From Alectoria sarmentosa (lineage: Eukaryota; Ascomycota; Lecanoromycetes; Lecanorales; Parmeliaceae): a stretch of DNA of 23,874 bases. The position numbers and the translations under genes are program-made. The notes under the pieces were generated by a model. It did not search any database. It was given only the letters and a program-made list of their open reading frames with translations, and was not told where the DNA came from. The DNA is taken from the NCBI GenBank assembly GCA_009733775.1, contig WOGZ01000427.1, forward strand, positions 1 to 23,874. The letters run 5' to 3'. Below, piece after piece: positions 10,478-19,206 of the stretch (position 1 is the stretch's first letter; each line of letters starts with the position of its first letter).

Positions 10478-11842
10478 CTAATCCATCCATTCCTCTTTGT
10501 CAAACCAGCCCATTGGCCTGGGCCTTTTGTGTGGCCTCTTTCTGCCACGCTTGGCGCTTTCCTCAGCTGTCTCCTTGTAACCGTAATCGTTTTCGATCGA
10601 CAAATGTCTACCACCTACCTGGCCCTCAGCCTCAGCTAGAGCACCTCTGGCCCGATGAGTGGCCCATAGGACGGTATTGGCCTTGTCGGCGCCATTGTAC
10701 ATTGTCTGCCGCAGTTGCGCCCGGGTCAAGAGCAATTCGTTGGTCGTGTTGGTGCCTTTGCTGATGAACTCTTCGGCATTCTCTAGGATGTTTCTTGCGT
10801 CTCTCAGCCGCGTCCAGTATGCATCGAGTTTATCAGGGTAACTCGTGTTCTCCAACGGTATCTGCAATTCTTGAGGGGCGCGCTCCAGTCGATCCAACCA
10901 TTTCGGTACAGCCTCGTGTTTCAAATGCTTCAAACCGGCGAAATGGACCAAGATGTCTCCATCCTGCACCGGAGATAATTTGCCCTCCGAATCTGCGAAA
11001 CCGTTGAACCATTCAACAGGCTGGTATAAGACGTGTTCGCGGTAGCCGACTCGTTTGAAAACCCATTTGAACGCTGTCTGCTCGGCGTTGAACCCAAGTT
11101 CCAGGTCCGTTCGTAGGTCTGGCAGCGCGGCGACTTCGGTCAGCATCTTTACGCTCCATTCATTTACGCGGACGAAGAAGACGCCGGCGTTGAAGCCACG
11201 TCCGTCCCCCCAGTCTCGGTTGCCGTCGCCCCAGTCTCGACCACCGAGAAAATGGATGGAGGGGAAGTCGGAGGGGGGTAGGAAGAGGGTCCAGGGGATG
11301 TTGGGGTTCAGAAGGATTGTGTCGGAATCGAAGAATCTAGACGGCGAGTAGGCGTTAGGACTTAATTACACCAGTCTGAACCTTCTTGCTTACACTAGCC
11401 ATTCTGCGCGTTCATCCACCGGCTTGGCCATCTCAGCTATTGCGAGGGATAAGATATACAACGGCTTGCTAAAGAGCAACTCATTCCAGCGCCCTTTGCC
11501 CTTCACATCTTCACGCAGTATGTGGGTTGGGTATCCCCATTTCTTTCCGTATTCGAGATGGGTGGCCATGCACCGCTCGTCAAGGATATCATTTGTTATG
11601 TTTGTTGCATTGTAGACACGCATGCTCACTTGGCGGATCTTGGGTCGTAGAATATCTGGTAATAGAGGGTCGAATACAGATGCGCCGGTGTTGTAGGTAG
11701 TCGAAAGGGTCATTGAAAAAGTGTTTGCGATACGTTGATCTTTGTGTGCCACAGTAGAAATCTGGGGGTTGAAAATCCGAAATTGGAAGGATGTGAAGAC
11801 GAGAAGTGCGACAAACATGACGCTTGGTGGCGGTGAAAGCAT
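10478..11842 (-). CDS. Type II membrane glycosyltransferase, GMA12/MNN10 (GT34)-like, two exons
   Basis: Exons 11842-11394 and 11336-10478 join across a 57-bp GTAAGC...TAG intron to 435 residues. The joint restores EWLV-FFDSDT, the donor-sugar/metal-binding DxD motif (D153, D155). An N-terminal hydrophobic segment (residues about 3-20) is a signal anchor, as in Golgi glycosyltransferases. Further family-like blocks are GFNAGVFFVRVNEWS (197-211), LYQPVEWFNGF (253-263) and DILVHFAG (277-284), the layout of galactosyl/mannosyl transferases related to Gma12 and Mnn10, which extend cell-wall glycans from nucleotide sugars in the Golgi lumen. The region before NAGVFF carries a near-repeat RDWGDGN-RDWGDGR (183-196). 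The C-terminal tail is long, charged and Lys/Arg-rich (RGRKRPHKRPRP). Class and fold are well supported; the exact sugar is not. Confidence 0.8.
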
Positions 11843-12182
11843 TTCGCCGGGAGATGGCGCTTGGACAAGAATTCAACAGAAAAACAAACACAGACATAGG
11901 GAAGAAAGGTCAAGATATGCTGAAACGACGGTTGAGCTATGGTTGCTAGCAGTAACGAGCTTTGCATTCCACAAGTTCCCGAGCATTGTGCCTCTGAAAT
12001 CCGCAAACGGTCTCTCACCGTACAGACAAGCGTGCGTACTGATGCAAACTGCTGGGTGTTTCTAATACGGTGAAAAAAGGAATGGCATATTGAAGGTAAG
12101 ATTGAATAGTCAGAAGATAAAATCAGCCGTTTGTAACAGACTCAGCTTGCGCCTTTTTGGCCATTGACGGATTTGAATAGCC
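11843..12182. other. Intergenic, 5' flank of the glycosyltransferase gene
   Basis: No coding sequence supported. An open frame on the plus strand (11742-12065) overlaps exon 1 of the glycosyltransferase in antisense and shows no features. The stretch probably holds the glycosyltransferase promoter. Confidence 0.45.
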
Positions 12183-12782
12183 TCACATCCATCCCTCATC
12201 CCCTTTCAGCCTTTCGGGGTTTTGAACATGCTCGACAACATCCTTAAGATATAGAATCTGAGGTAATTGGAGAATTGCGAACTTTGCAGCATCAATTAAA
12301 CCGTCGCTCGTTTCTACTTGCGACAAGGCTGTTGTAATATCATCAATACAGTCTCTGCTTCAAGAACATCTAACAACAATTAAGCATCTCTTGCACAGTA
12401 CAGTACGCCAGGCCAAGACCTCTCTCTTTATAGAGAAACCTGGTTCAATGGTCTCGCAGAGATGATGAGCGGCTACTTTTGGAAAACTAGTTTGCTTCGT
12501 CTATCTTCTAATGATAGCCCTAACCCTACGCTCGGAAGGCGACCCTACAACTTTCCCTGCGAGTGGACAACTTTCGGGCGTGATACGTGTATCAAGGACC
12601 ATATTGAGCGGGAACAAGCGCCGCTCCAAAGCACTTTCAAGCGCATTGTCCAGGCAGCCTTCCGGGCTGTTATCCGAAATCTTAGGGCAGAAGTCTTGGC
12701 GTCCAGGACTTTTGGTGTCGACCTCCGTACCCCGATAGCCATGACTACTGGCTTGTGCCCGTCGATACCATATTGTTTGCAA
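12183..12782 (-). pseudogene. Broken reading frame of unknown family
   Basis: A single minus-strand frame runs from about 12782 to the TGA at 12183 with only two internal stops, TAG at 12501-12503 and TGA at 12360-12362, giving segments of 93, 46 and 58 residues. The last segment reads like a genuine protein C terminus (DGLIDAAKFAILQLPQILYL, then KDVVEHVQNPERLKGDEGWM). The middle part includes EPGFSIKREVLAWRTVLCKR. No donor/acceptor pair that removes either stop is obvious, so a decayed gene is the simplest reading, but unrecognised introns are possible. Other frames across 12462-12962 are also open on both strands, so the upstream part is uncertain. I do not recognise the family. Confidence 0.4.
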
Positions 12783-12962
12783 GTTCGTAAGGCAAAAAAC
12801 CGTAAAACCAGCCGGCAGTTGTTAATATCTCTGCTCTCGTTCTGCCCAGTAGACTCTACGTTGCCAAATTCACCCTGGAGCTCGCTCGAAAACATCACCA
12901 TAAGCCCGGTACGTACATATGTCTGCGCCGTACCTAAATCGATCAACCGCCATACGGAGTAA
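12462..12962 (+). CDS. Hypothetical ORF overlapping the broken frame on the other strand
   Basis: A 166-residue frame from ATG to TAA on the plus strand, with no signal peptide, membrane span or motif that I recognise. It overlaps two long minus-strand frames (12501-12782 and 12545-12946). Only one of the three can be the real or ancestral coding frame. The minus-strand frame has the better claim because it continues into a plausible C terminus. This entry is kept only because the frame is long for its surroundings. Confidence 0.15.
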   Translation: MMSGYFWKTSLLRLSSNDSPNPTLGRRPYNFPCEWTTFGRDTCIKDHIEREQAPLQSTFKRIVQAAFRAVIRNLRAEVLASRTFGVDLRTPIAMTTGLCPSIPYCLQVRKAKNRKTSRQLLISLLSFCPVDSTLPNSPWSSLENITISPVRTYVCAVPKSINRHTE

Positions 12963-13485
12963 GCACAACTACATGCATTTAGGTGTCTATTGGGCGCAGT
13001 AACAATCCTAGTGAGGCTTTCATCGAATATTAGGCTGCGAGGAAATCCACGTCAGCGCAGGGTTAAAGTTCTGACCGCAGCGATGATCTCCGTCGCTGGA
13101 ACAAATCGGAGAAATTCATCGCGAGCATCAGTACTGCCAATGTCGAGGGTAAACCAGACTCGTTTGCGAAATGACGGGCTTTTTTTTTATAAAGAAAGAC
13201 AAGACCGTTACTGCGGCTTTGATTAAGAGTGAAATGTTTCAACTGCGATGCCTTGAGTCTCTAGAGATGTAGGTAAGATTATAGTCAGCCCCACAAGATC
13301 CTACATCCATCGGATGATAAAGCAAGTTTCACATCGTTACATTGATACTCTGCTTAGGGGGTGGCAGGATTTCGAGGCCACGTCCTATTTAATGGATCCC
13401 TATCTCGTCTCGAAATATCCTAAAACAAAAAGCCCAACAAATGCCAATCGCAGATTGCGTCCAAGAATTCAAAGTCGCAAGGAAC
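12963..13485. other. Intergenic, promoter region of the membrane protein gene
   Basis: No gene supported. A TATTTAA word near 13387 lies about 100 bp upstream of the preferred start codon and could serve as a TATA element. An alternative ATG in the same frame exists at 13441. Confidence 0.4.
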
Positions 13486-14447
13486 ATGCTTCTCGCTCAT
13501 CTTTTTGTTTATTCTTTAGGCATTGTCATTATGACCAATGCGCAAACGTGCTACTATCCCGACGGGTCGGTAGTGGCTCGCGACACCCCGTGTCACTCTC
13601 CTTCCATCGGCGACGGGGCAAGTGCATGTTGCGACTCTGGCGATATCTGCCTGGACAACAATCTTTGTCTTTCACAAGGTGGCGCAGAGTTGATATCCAG
13701 AGGTAGTTGTACGGATCACACGTGGCAAAGCCCAGAGTGTTCGCAGTATTGTTCAGATGGTGAATATCTCTTCCAGCAACCTCGAGACATACTCCATAGA
13801 CACCCTCAATACGGCTTGATCACGATACTAACTTTGATATCACAGTTAACCCGAGCGGAGGAGCAATTATATACAACGTTGGTTTCAAGAACCAATGGTT
13901 GTTCTGCTGTAGCCCGGGTAACCCATACAACTACACATGTCTCAATGCCACCAAAGGAAGCTATGCAGCGTTCCCCGTTGAAGCCGGACTTGTGATCTTT
14001 AATCGTACTTCTGGTTCCACAGACCCAAATAATAACAAAATTGCCCTTGTTACTGTCACGTCCACGGCAGTCTTCAATACCGTCACGGCCACGGATAAAG
14101 CACTTGTGTCATCCACAAACTCTCCCTCTATCAACGATACGTTATCATCACCATCAATCTCGAGGAGAGACGCAGCAATTGGAGCTGGAATGGGTGTACC
14201 ACTAGGGTTAGCGCTTCTTGTCACATTAGGTTTGCTCTGGAGACAGAGAGGGCACCAGCAGAGCTTGAAGAAAGATGTTCAGACGTGGGAGGGGAGATAT
14301 CGAGAATTGGAGAAGACCAAGCCTGCAGTGACCAAGCCTGCAGAACTTGGCGGGGCTGGGTTTGAAGCACTGTACCAGCTTCCAGGTTGGCACCCTACTG
14401 AATTGGATGGCCAGCCGCATCAGCCATCCCATCAGTCTAAACGCTAG
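13486..14447 (+). CDS. Single-pass membrane protein with secreted Cys-rich ectodomain
   Basis: Exons 13486-13759 and 13846-14447 join in frame to 291 residues. The 86-bp intron has a consensus branch site (TACTAAC) and ends CACAG. The ATG at 13486 is chosen because it gives a clean signal peptide (MLLAHLFVYSLGIVIMTNAQ); the in-frame ATG at 13441 would add 15 polar residues. The ectodomain has the spaced-cysteine pattern CYYPDG, DTPC, ACCDSGDICLDNNLC, RGSCTD, SPEC, YC, then LFCC and YTC, widespread in fungal cell-surface proteins of unknown function. A Thr/Ser-rich linker leads to a membrane span (about 202-223, IGAGMGVPLGLALLVTLGLL), followed by a basic stop-transfer, a short predicted helix and a Pro-rich cytoplasmic tail with a 5-residue repeat (TKPAV/TKPAE). 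A wall- or ligand-sensing role is plausible but unproven. Confidence 0.85.
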
Positions 14448-15382
14448 AGGTCCTGACGCATGTCTCGTCGGCTTGTGATTGTAATGCTGGATTTCAAAGC
14501 CGCCGATGGAATATCCTGCCGCGGATCGGCGAACAGGATAAGAATAGCTTGATATGGACGGGCAGAGAAATTTATACCAGAGTCTTTTCTACAATCCACG
14601 CATGGCAAAATATTCTCTTGTCCTGATTTTGACTTCCCAGAGGCAACTGCTTTACCAAAGACCAATCCACTCTTCGCCAGGAGCATGACAAGCGGTTGGG
14701 CCGTAATTCTCATGGGAACTTTTGGATTGGTTTAAAACACCGGCTGAAGATACTTCCGAGGTTTGAGAAACGCAGAGCGCTTTGATTCAAGGGTTTCCAT
14801 GCGGGCACCCTCCTTTCACAGTTAGGTATTATTCCCTTGGCATGGTAATCCTCGAGAGTATATAGACCCCCAAACGTGTGCGAAGGTGCGAAGCATTTTT
14901 CAATGAATTCTAGTCCTGCAAGAAACCGATCCGACTGCTTTTGAAAGCCAAGGCTACGAAACTTCGGAGTTCTGGAGTTCCAATGATACAGGTCATAGTT
15001 GCTATATTGCAAGTGAGATCTGCATGAAACGGATCCGATAGCCTTAGTGGATACTATATCGATCAGAGAGAGAGCAGAAGCGTTTTAGCGATGACTAGCC
15101 GTACGTAAGAAGATTTAGATTTGATTTCGCGTTACAAGATTTTGACTCATCGGTATCTGCTTCTACAACTGCTACTACATCAAGTTTTATGCAATGGTCA
15201 ACTCGAATTTAACCTCAGTATGTTGTATTTCACGATGCCAAGTCTGGTCGCCACTGCCAATGCCAGTAGACCGTCTTTTTTTCCATCAATCCAATCGTGT
15301 GAATAAGAGACGTGGTTGCCCTGACAAGACACACCGGCTGCAATTGTACACAATGCAGTCACACATGCGCCATGGAAGGATG
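14448..15382. other. Intergenic between convergent genes; two weak minus-strand ORFs
   Basis: Two minus-strand frames, 15012-14710 and 14713-14444, overlap by four bases (ATGA). The first has no ATG in its listed extent and both lack recognisable features, although the first (LEFIEKCFAPSHTFGGLYTL) reads fairly protein-like. They may be fragments of one decayed gene. Otherwise nothing is seen. Confidence 0.4.
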
Positions 15383-16732
15383 CTATTGATGCTCAATGCC
15401 CATTTCCTCAAGGAGCACTCGCACAACCCTCTCAGTGAACGAAGTCATGAACCTTTTTGTATAAAATTGGTCATTATAGCACATACTAAACGTTAACTTT
15501 CCTCGCCACGTCCAAATGTAGAATGATGGCTGTCTCGTCAGAACCACTTCCCCTAGCCAGAAATCTGTAATCTCGACCGCACCTTGTCCGTACTTGCCGT
15601 CTAGGTATTGATCCAAGATCCCAACGCTCTCTACCAGAGGCTCGGTAGGCTTGGGCATGCCACGTGGAAGCGGCTGATTGGTCATCGCAGTGTATTTTCG
15701 AGTGTAAGGTTCGAGCATGGCGTGGAGCGCGGCGCTGTTGAACGGATTCTGAAGCTGCGTGTAGAATGACTTGAGCTCCAAAGCGTTCTCCCGGAAGTTG
15801 GATGTCGTGAACGATACTGGCAAGCGGCATAGCATGACGGTTACTGGGTGTGCGGCCGGGCTGGTATAATTGGGGCTGACAAAGGGTCGGTAGTTGAAGG
15901 TTCCCCAGGACGTATATTTTTCTGCTGAAGAGGTATCGGAACTCAATTCCTGCAGGGCGACTACCATGGCTGCGTGCACAGCTATCGTGACGGTAATACT
16001 GTTTCTCCTACAGGCATCGACAATTGAGGTCGTGGTGGCTGGTGATAGTCTGCTTTCTATCCGGGAAGCAGCGCCTGAAATCTCGTTGACAAGTTGAATT
16101 GGCAGACCAAGAGAAGGCAGATTGGTGGTGTACTCCATCAAAAGGCTTGTGGCAGCGTCTTCGTCATCTTGCGAGATATCCCGAGGGAATGTAGCAGCTT
16201 CATCCCGGCCTGGTGAGAGGTTTTTCCCCTCATCGCCGAATAACATGGGTAAAGGCTCAGCCAAAGACTTGAAGAGGAGATTCATGAGAGAGGTAGCACC
16301 GATTGCATCGATACGCCAGTTAGAAGAGCAGAATAAAACTTCGGAGGTCTTTGAAAGGTAATAAAGAGTTGGAAGCGAAGACCGTCGAGGCGATGCAAGT
16401 AGCTCGTCTATAGTCAACACACTCTCAACCAGGAAAGTTTCGGCCATCCATGACTCCAAAGCAGCATTTTGCGATACATGGTAATGGATGCTGCTCCCTT
16501 GTCGAGAAGCAGCTGTCTGTGGTTGCAGGTATCGCAGAGCTTTCCAGGCATGTTTAAGGGCAGCTTCGGCAGCATTTGCTGAAAGGTGATGATGACTGAA
16601 CTTGGCATAGGCTCTTACAGCTCCGTGTTCTCTGTTATAAGTTGCGCCTGTCTCTCCAATTGATTTGAAGAATAGTTCGATGCTGTCTAGAGGTCGCTCA
16701 AATCGTCCAGGAAAAGTTTCCTTCCAAGACAT
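15383..16732 (-). CDS. Acyltransferase-like protein, Tri3/condensation (CoA-dependent acyltransferase) fold
   Basis: An intronless frame of 449 residues starting MSWKETFPGRFERPLDSIEL, the usual opening of fungal Tri3-type (15-O-acetyltransferase-like) and alcohol-acyltransferase-like proteins of the chloramphenicol-acetyltransferase/condensation superfamily. Length and order of blocks fit the family: N-terminal half ending in the active-site loop (CSSNWRIDAIG, 135-145), a central WGTFNYRPFV block, and a C-terminal DFWLGEV (390-396) then IWTWRGKLTFSMCYND. In the superfamily the active-site loop is HxxxD; here it is N138-W-R-I-D142, so the catalytic histidine position carries Asn. The DFGWG-type structural motif appears as DFWLG. 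Expected to act on secondary metabolites in the cytosol if active, but activity is doubtful. There is no neighbouring biosynthetic core gene. Confidence 0.75.
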   Translation of the reverse strand: MSWKETFPGRFERPLDSIELFFKSIGETGATYNREHGAVRAYAKFSHHHLSANAAEAALKHAWKALRYLQPQTAASRQGSSIHYHVSQNAALESWMAETFLVESVLTIDELLASPRRSSLPTLYYLSKTSEVLFCSSNWRIDAIGATSLMNLLFKSLAEPLPMLFGDEGKNLSPGRDEAATFPRDISQDDEDAATSLLMEYTTNLPSLGLPIQLVNEISGAASRIESRLSPATTTSIVDACRRNSITVTIAVHAAMVVALQELSSDTSSAEKYTSWGTFNYRPFVSPNYTSPAAHPVTVMLCRLPVSFTTSNFRENALELKSFYTQLQNPFNSAALHAMLEPYTRKYTAMTNQPLPRGMPKPTEPLVESVGILDQYLDGKYGQGAVEITDFWLGEVVLTRQPSFYIWTWRGKLTFSMCYNDQFYTKRFMTSFTERVVRVLLEEMGIEHQ

Positions 16733-16741
16733 GTCCTAGAT

Positions 16742-16909
16742 TTACTTGACTGACGAGACTAGATTTTCTATTGCTTCTGTTCTGCTTGAACCATGTCGCG
16801 GAATTTGGAAAAGAACAAATAATGTCAAAGAGATAGCGACGAGGCTGAGGAAGGAGGGGTATCTCACTGGCATCTCATCCGTTGTCAGCATTGACATGGC
16901 ACTAACGTC
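16742..16909 (-). CDS. Possible small single-span membrane protein or upstream ORF
   Basis: From an ATG at 16909 a 55-residue frame (MDVSAMSMLTTDEMPVRYPS, then a hydrophobic run FLSLVAISLTLFVLFQI) ends with TAA at 16742, ten bases before the acyltransferase start. It is in the same frame as the acyltransferase, separated from it by TAA, ATC, TAG and GAC. It could be an upstream ORF in the acyltransferase leader, an independent microprotein, or a former N-terminal extension closed by stops. Nothing beyond the membrane span is recognisable. Confidence 0.25.
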   Translation of the reverse strand, partial: DVSAMSMLTTDEMPVRYPSFLSLVAISLTLFVLFQIPRHGSSRTEAIENLVSSVK

Positions 16910-17708
16910 CATGGGGCTAGCCTGGGGAAATGTCAGATTCTTCACAACCAATCATATTCGGACATCTATATTCTGTCGAGCAACAAACCAAGTCTTCAAT
17001 CGATTCATGTCTCTAGGAATCATGACTTTACCGTTTCCAGTCCAGTATTCCTTACAAGTACCGATCTGACGCTAGTGTTGCATTAAACAGCTAGTAGAAT
17101 TCGATATCACGCTAACTGGAGAGACAGTTTTTTGGCTAGCTGGAAGAATGACGTGTAGGCGGCACGGCCGAGCTGGCGGCTTTACTCGGCTATCCATGAG
17201 CCATCAGTAAGGTACTCTACAAGCTATCAGATACCATACCAATACAACTCCCTCTCGCTCGTCTACGCGCCTATGGACGTCGGAACCAAAGCATCGTAGA
17301 GGGCACGAATGGGCAGGAGCTTGGGGACCACTTGACGGCTATGTTGTATACAACGGGTTTTCGATCTGATCCGTCGGGAAGGAATGGCAGACGGAAGGGA
17401 GTTGGAGTTGGACACAAGCATCTTCAAAATCAGTAGGCATCAGGCATGCCCATAAGAGTGACGACTTGCTTGGCGATCGACCTGAGGCCATTTGTTTGTC
17501 CTATCCAACACTGTATTTTGGCACCACAGGACCGGCTGATCATCTGATAGTCGCAATAGAGAGTTTAGCAGAAATGCAGTACATTCCAACCTAATCGAAA
17601 AGCATTGCACAGCTCATGGACAAACATTTGGCGAGATCGAGTCCAACCCCTGAATGAGCATTTTCTTCTCTTCCAAGCACGCCTTTTTCAACAATACCAC
17701 CCAGCCCA
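16910..17708. other. Intergenic; nothing recognised
   Basis: Both strands were read through. Only short frames without features are present; those at 17591-17773 (minus) and 17605-17880 (plus) are in the 3' flank of, or antisense to, the gene at 17709-18511. No RNA gene, repeat or transposon end was found. Confidence 0.45.
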
Positions 17709-18511
17709 TTATGGCCCGGCAACTCTGTGGCAGGATGCAGATCCTGGGCTTCCATTCCGCTCCTCACGGCCATCCTTCGGGTTCTGCTTTGCCTTCATCA
17801 CAGTCATGCGGCCAGTAGGTGAAGGACCCATCTCTCCTGGCCCCCCATTGATCTTATCCACCCAACCCGTCAGCCGATAGAACCATTTGCTCTTAACTGC
17901 CCGCTTTGTTATCGCCTCGGCACGCTTCACGACGCTCAAGTCCATAGTCTCTGCCTGTTCCAGATCGCGGAAAAGGTTATCGTTGACTATTCTCACGTAA
18001 GCAGGTGCTCTAAGTTGGCTTTTAGACTGCGTACTGACGACAGAGCTTGATATTCTCTCCACAATTTATGACGTCAGGTTGTAAGGACAACCTGACAGCT
18101 TCTTCGTAGGTGGGAACCTCGCACATCTCAAAGGTCTTGTTGTTGAACACTATTGTTGCACATGTAAGCGGGCTACTAATTCCAAGTGCGGCGTTCCTAT
18201 CCATCAGGTACAGTCGACGTACCGACATACTGGTAAGGACCACTCATATCTGATGACCAAGGCTCTTCTAGCGCATGTGGATGCTGCGCCTTGATGGTGT
18301 CGTACACTGGGCAATTCTCTCGGCCTACCAACAGAGCCATCTTCCGCCGGAGGAGGCTGACTTTAAGACCCCGATCCACCATATGGGAAAGCTCTCTTCC
18401 GTCCATATCTTCCTGATACAATTTTGAAGTTCTAGGACCTGGGCCGCCGGGTTTATATATGATATCAAACACCACAGGAACAAAGACAAACAGGAGAACT
18501 TCCCGGAACCG
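17709..18511 (-). CDS. Unknown multi-exon gene, 5' end unresolved
   Basis: Three minus-strand blocks, 18511-18223, 18149-18092 and 18009-17709, join in frame to 215 residues across introns of 73 bp (GTACGT...TAG) and 82 bp (GTTGTC...TAG; weak donor). The first block follows a TTTAG acceptor-like site and begins with a hydrophobic segment (REVLLFVFVPVVFDIIY), so an upstream exon must exist; a frame at 18854-18528 is a candidate (for example donor at CCAATG/GTTTCC, phase 0). The joined middle reads GPYQYVVFNNKTFEMCEVPT, plausible protein. The C terminus is rich in Gly, Lys and Arg. I do not recognise the family. The gene lies head to head with the CorA-like gene and may share its promoter region. 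The hydrophobic start could be a membrane span. Confidence 0.45.
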
Positions 18512-18859
18512 CTAAACGGGAATGGACTTAGCAATCCATTTCAAACTCAGATGACAGTATCAGCATTGTCCCATCAATCATTGAAAGGGCCAATGCATTG
18601 AGATGATGTTTGTCCAAATGAAGGGAAACCATTGGGAGGCTTTCGGGAGACCCATTGCCCAAGTCCCGTCGTAGTAGTGGTACTTCGTTAGCTTGGGCTC
18701 GCAGCCCAGAAACATTATGCCCAGCAATGAGAACACTCAAAATAAATGAATCTGCTGTCCGTGAACTTTCAGTATGAAGAAAGAAACGAACCAATCGTAG
18801 AGTAGAGAATTCGCATGGCTCTGAGCATAAGAAGAGCGGAATAGACATTGACATCAACC

Positions 18860-19206
18860 TCCGACAACCAAGACAAATTCGTCGAAATTCAAAAGGGTGT
18901 CGAAATGCTAATCCAAATGCGGGAATTCATACACATTGACTGCTAGCTCTACGTCACTGTGGCTGTGTGGTCTCAATTGGGTTTAGCGGCGGAGCCTTAC
19001 GAAATCTTTAGTCTCGAGATCATGAAAAGACAATTTCAGCTCCCATCGCACTTCCATCTCTTCGTGTCTTCACTACGAAACATTGTTGACCTGATCATTC
19101 GACGAAGAAGATTTCTATCATCAACTCACCAGGATGCCATGTCTGCAGTGTTGGCAACTAGTGACTTGAGGATAGTGTAACCACTCTTCTAATTGAATCT
19201 ATATCA
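18860..19206. other. Spacer between divergent genes, probable shared promoter region
   Basis: This lies between the minus-strand unknown gene and the plus-strand CorA-like gene. A frame on the plus strand at 18959-19180 starts only with GTG and shows no features. A minus-strand ATGGCATCCTG followed by GTGAGT (near 19137) could be a mini first exon of the unknown gene, but no linking acceptor was established. Confidence 0.35.

Noticed and set aside
14444..15012. Two minus-strand ORFs overlapping by ATGA, resembling a coupled pair
   Set aside because: Translational coupling of this kind is not expected in a fungus, the first lacks an ATG in its listed extent, and neither shows a motif; at most a decayed fragment.
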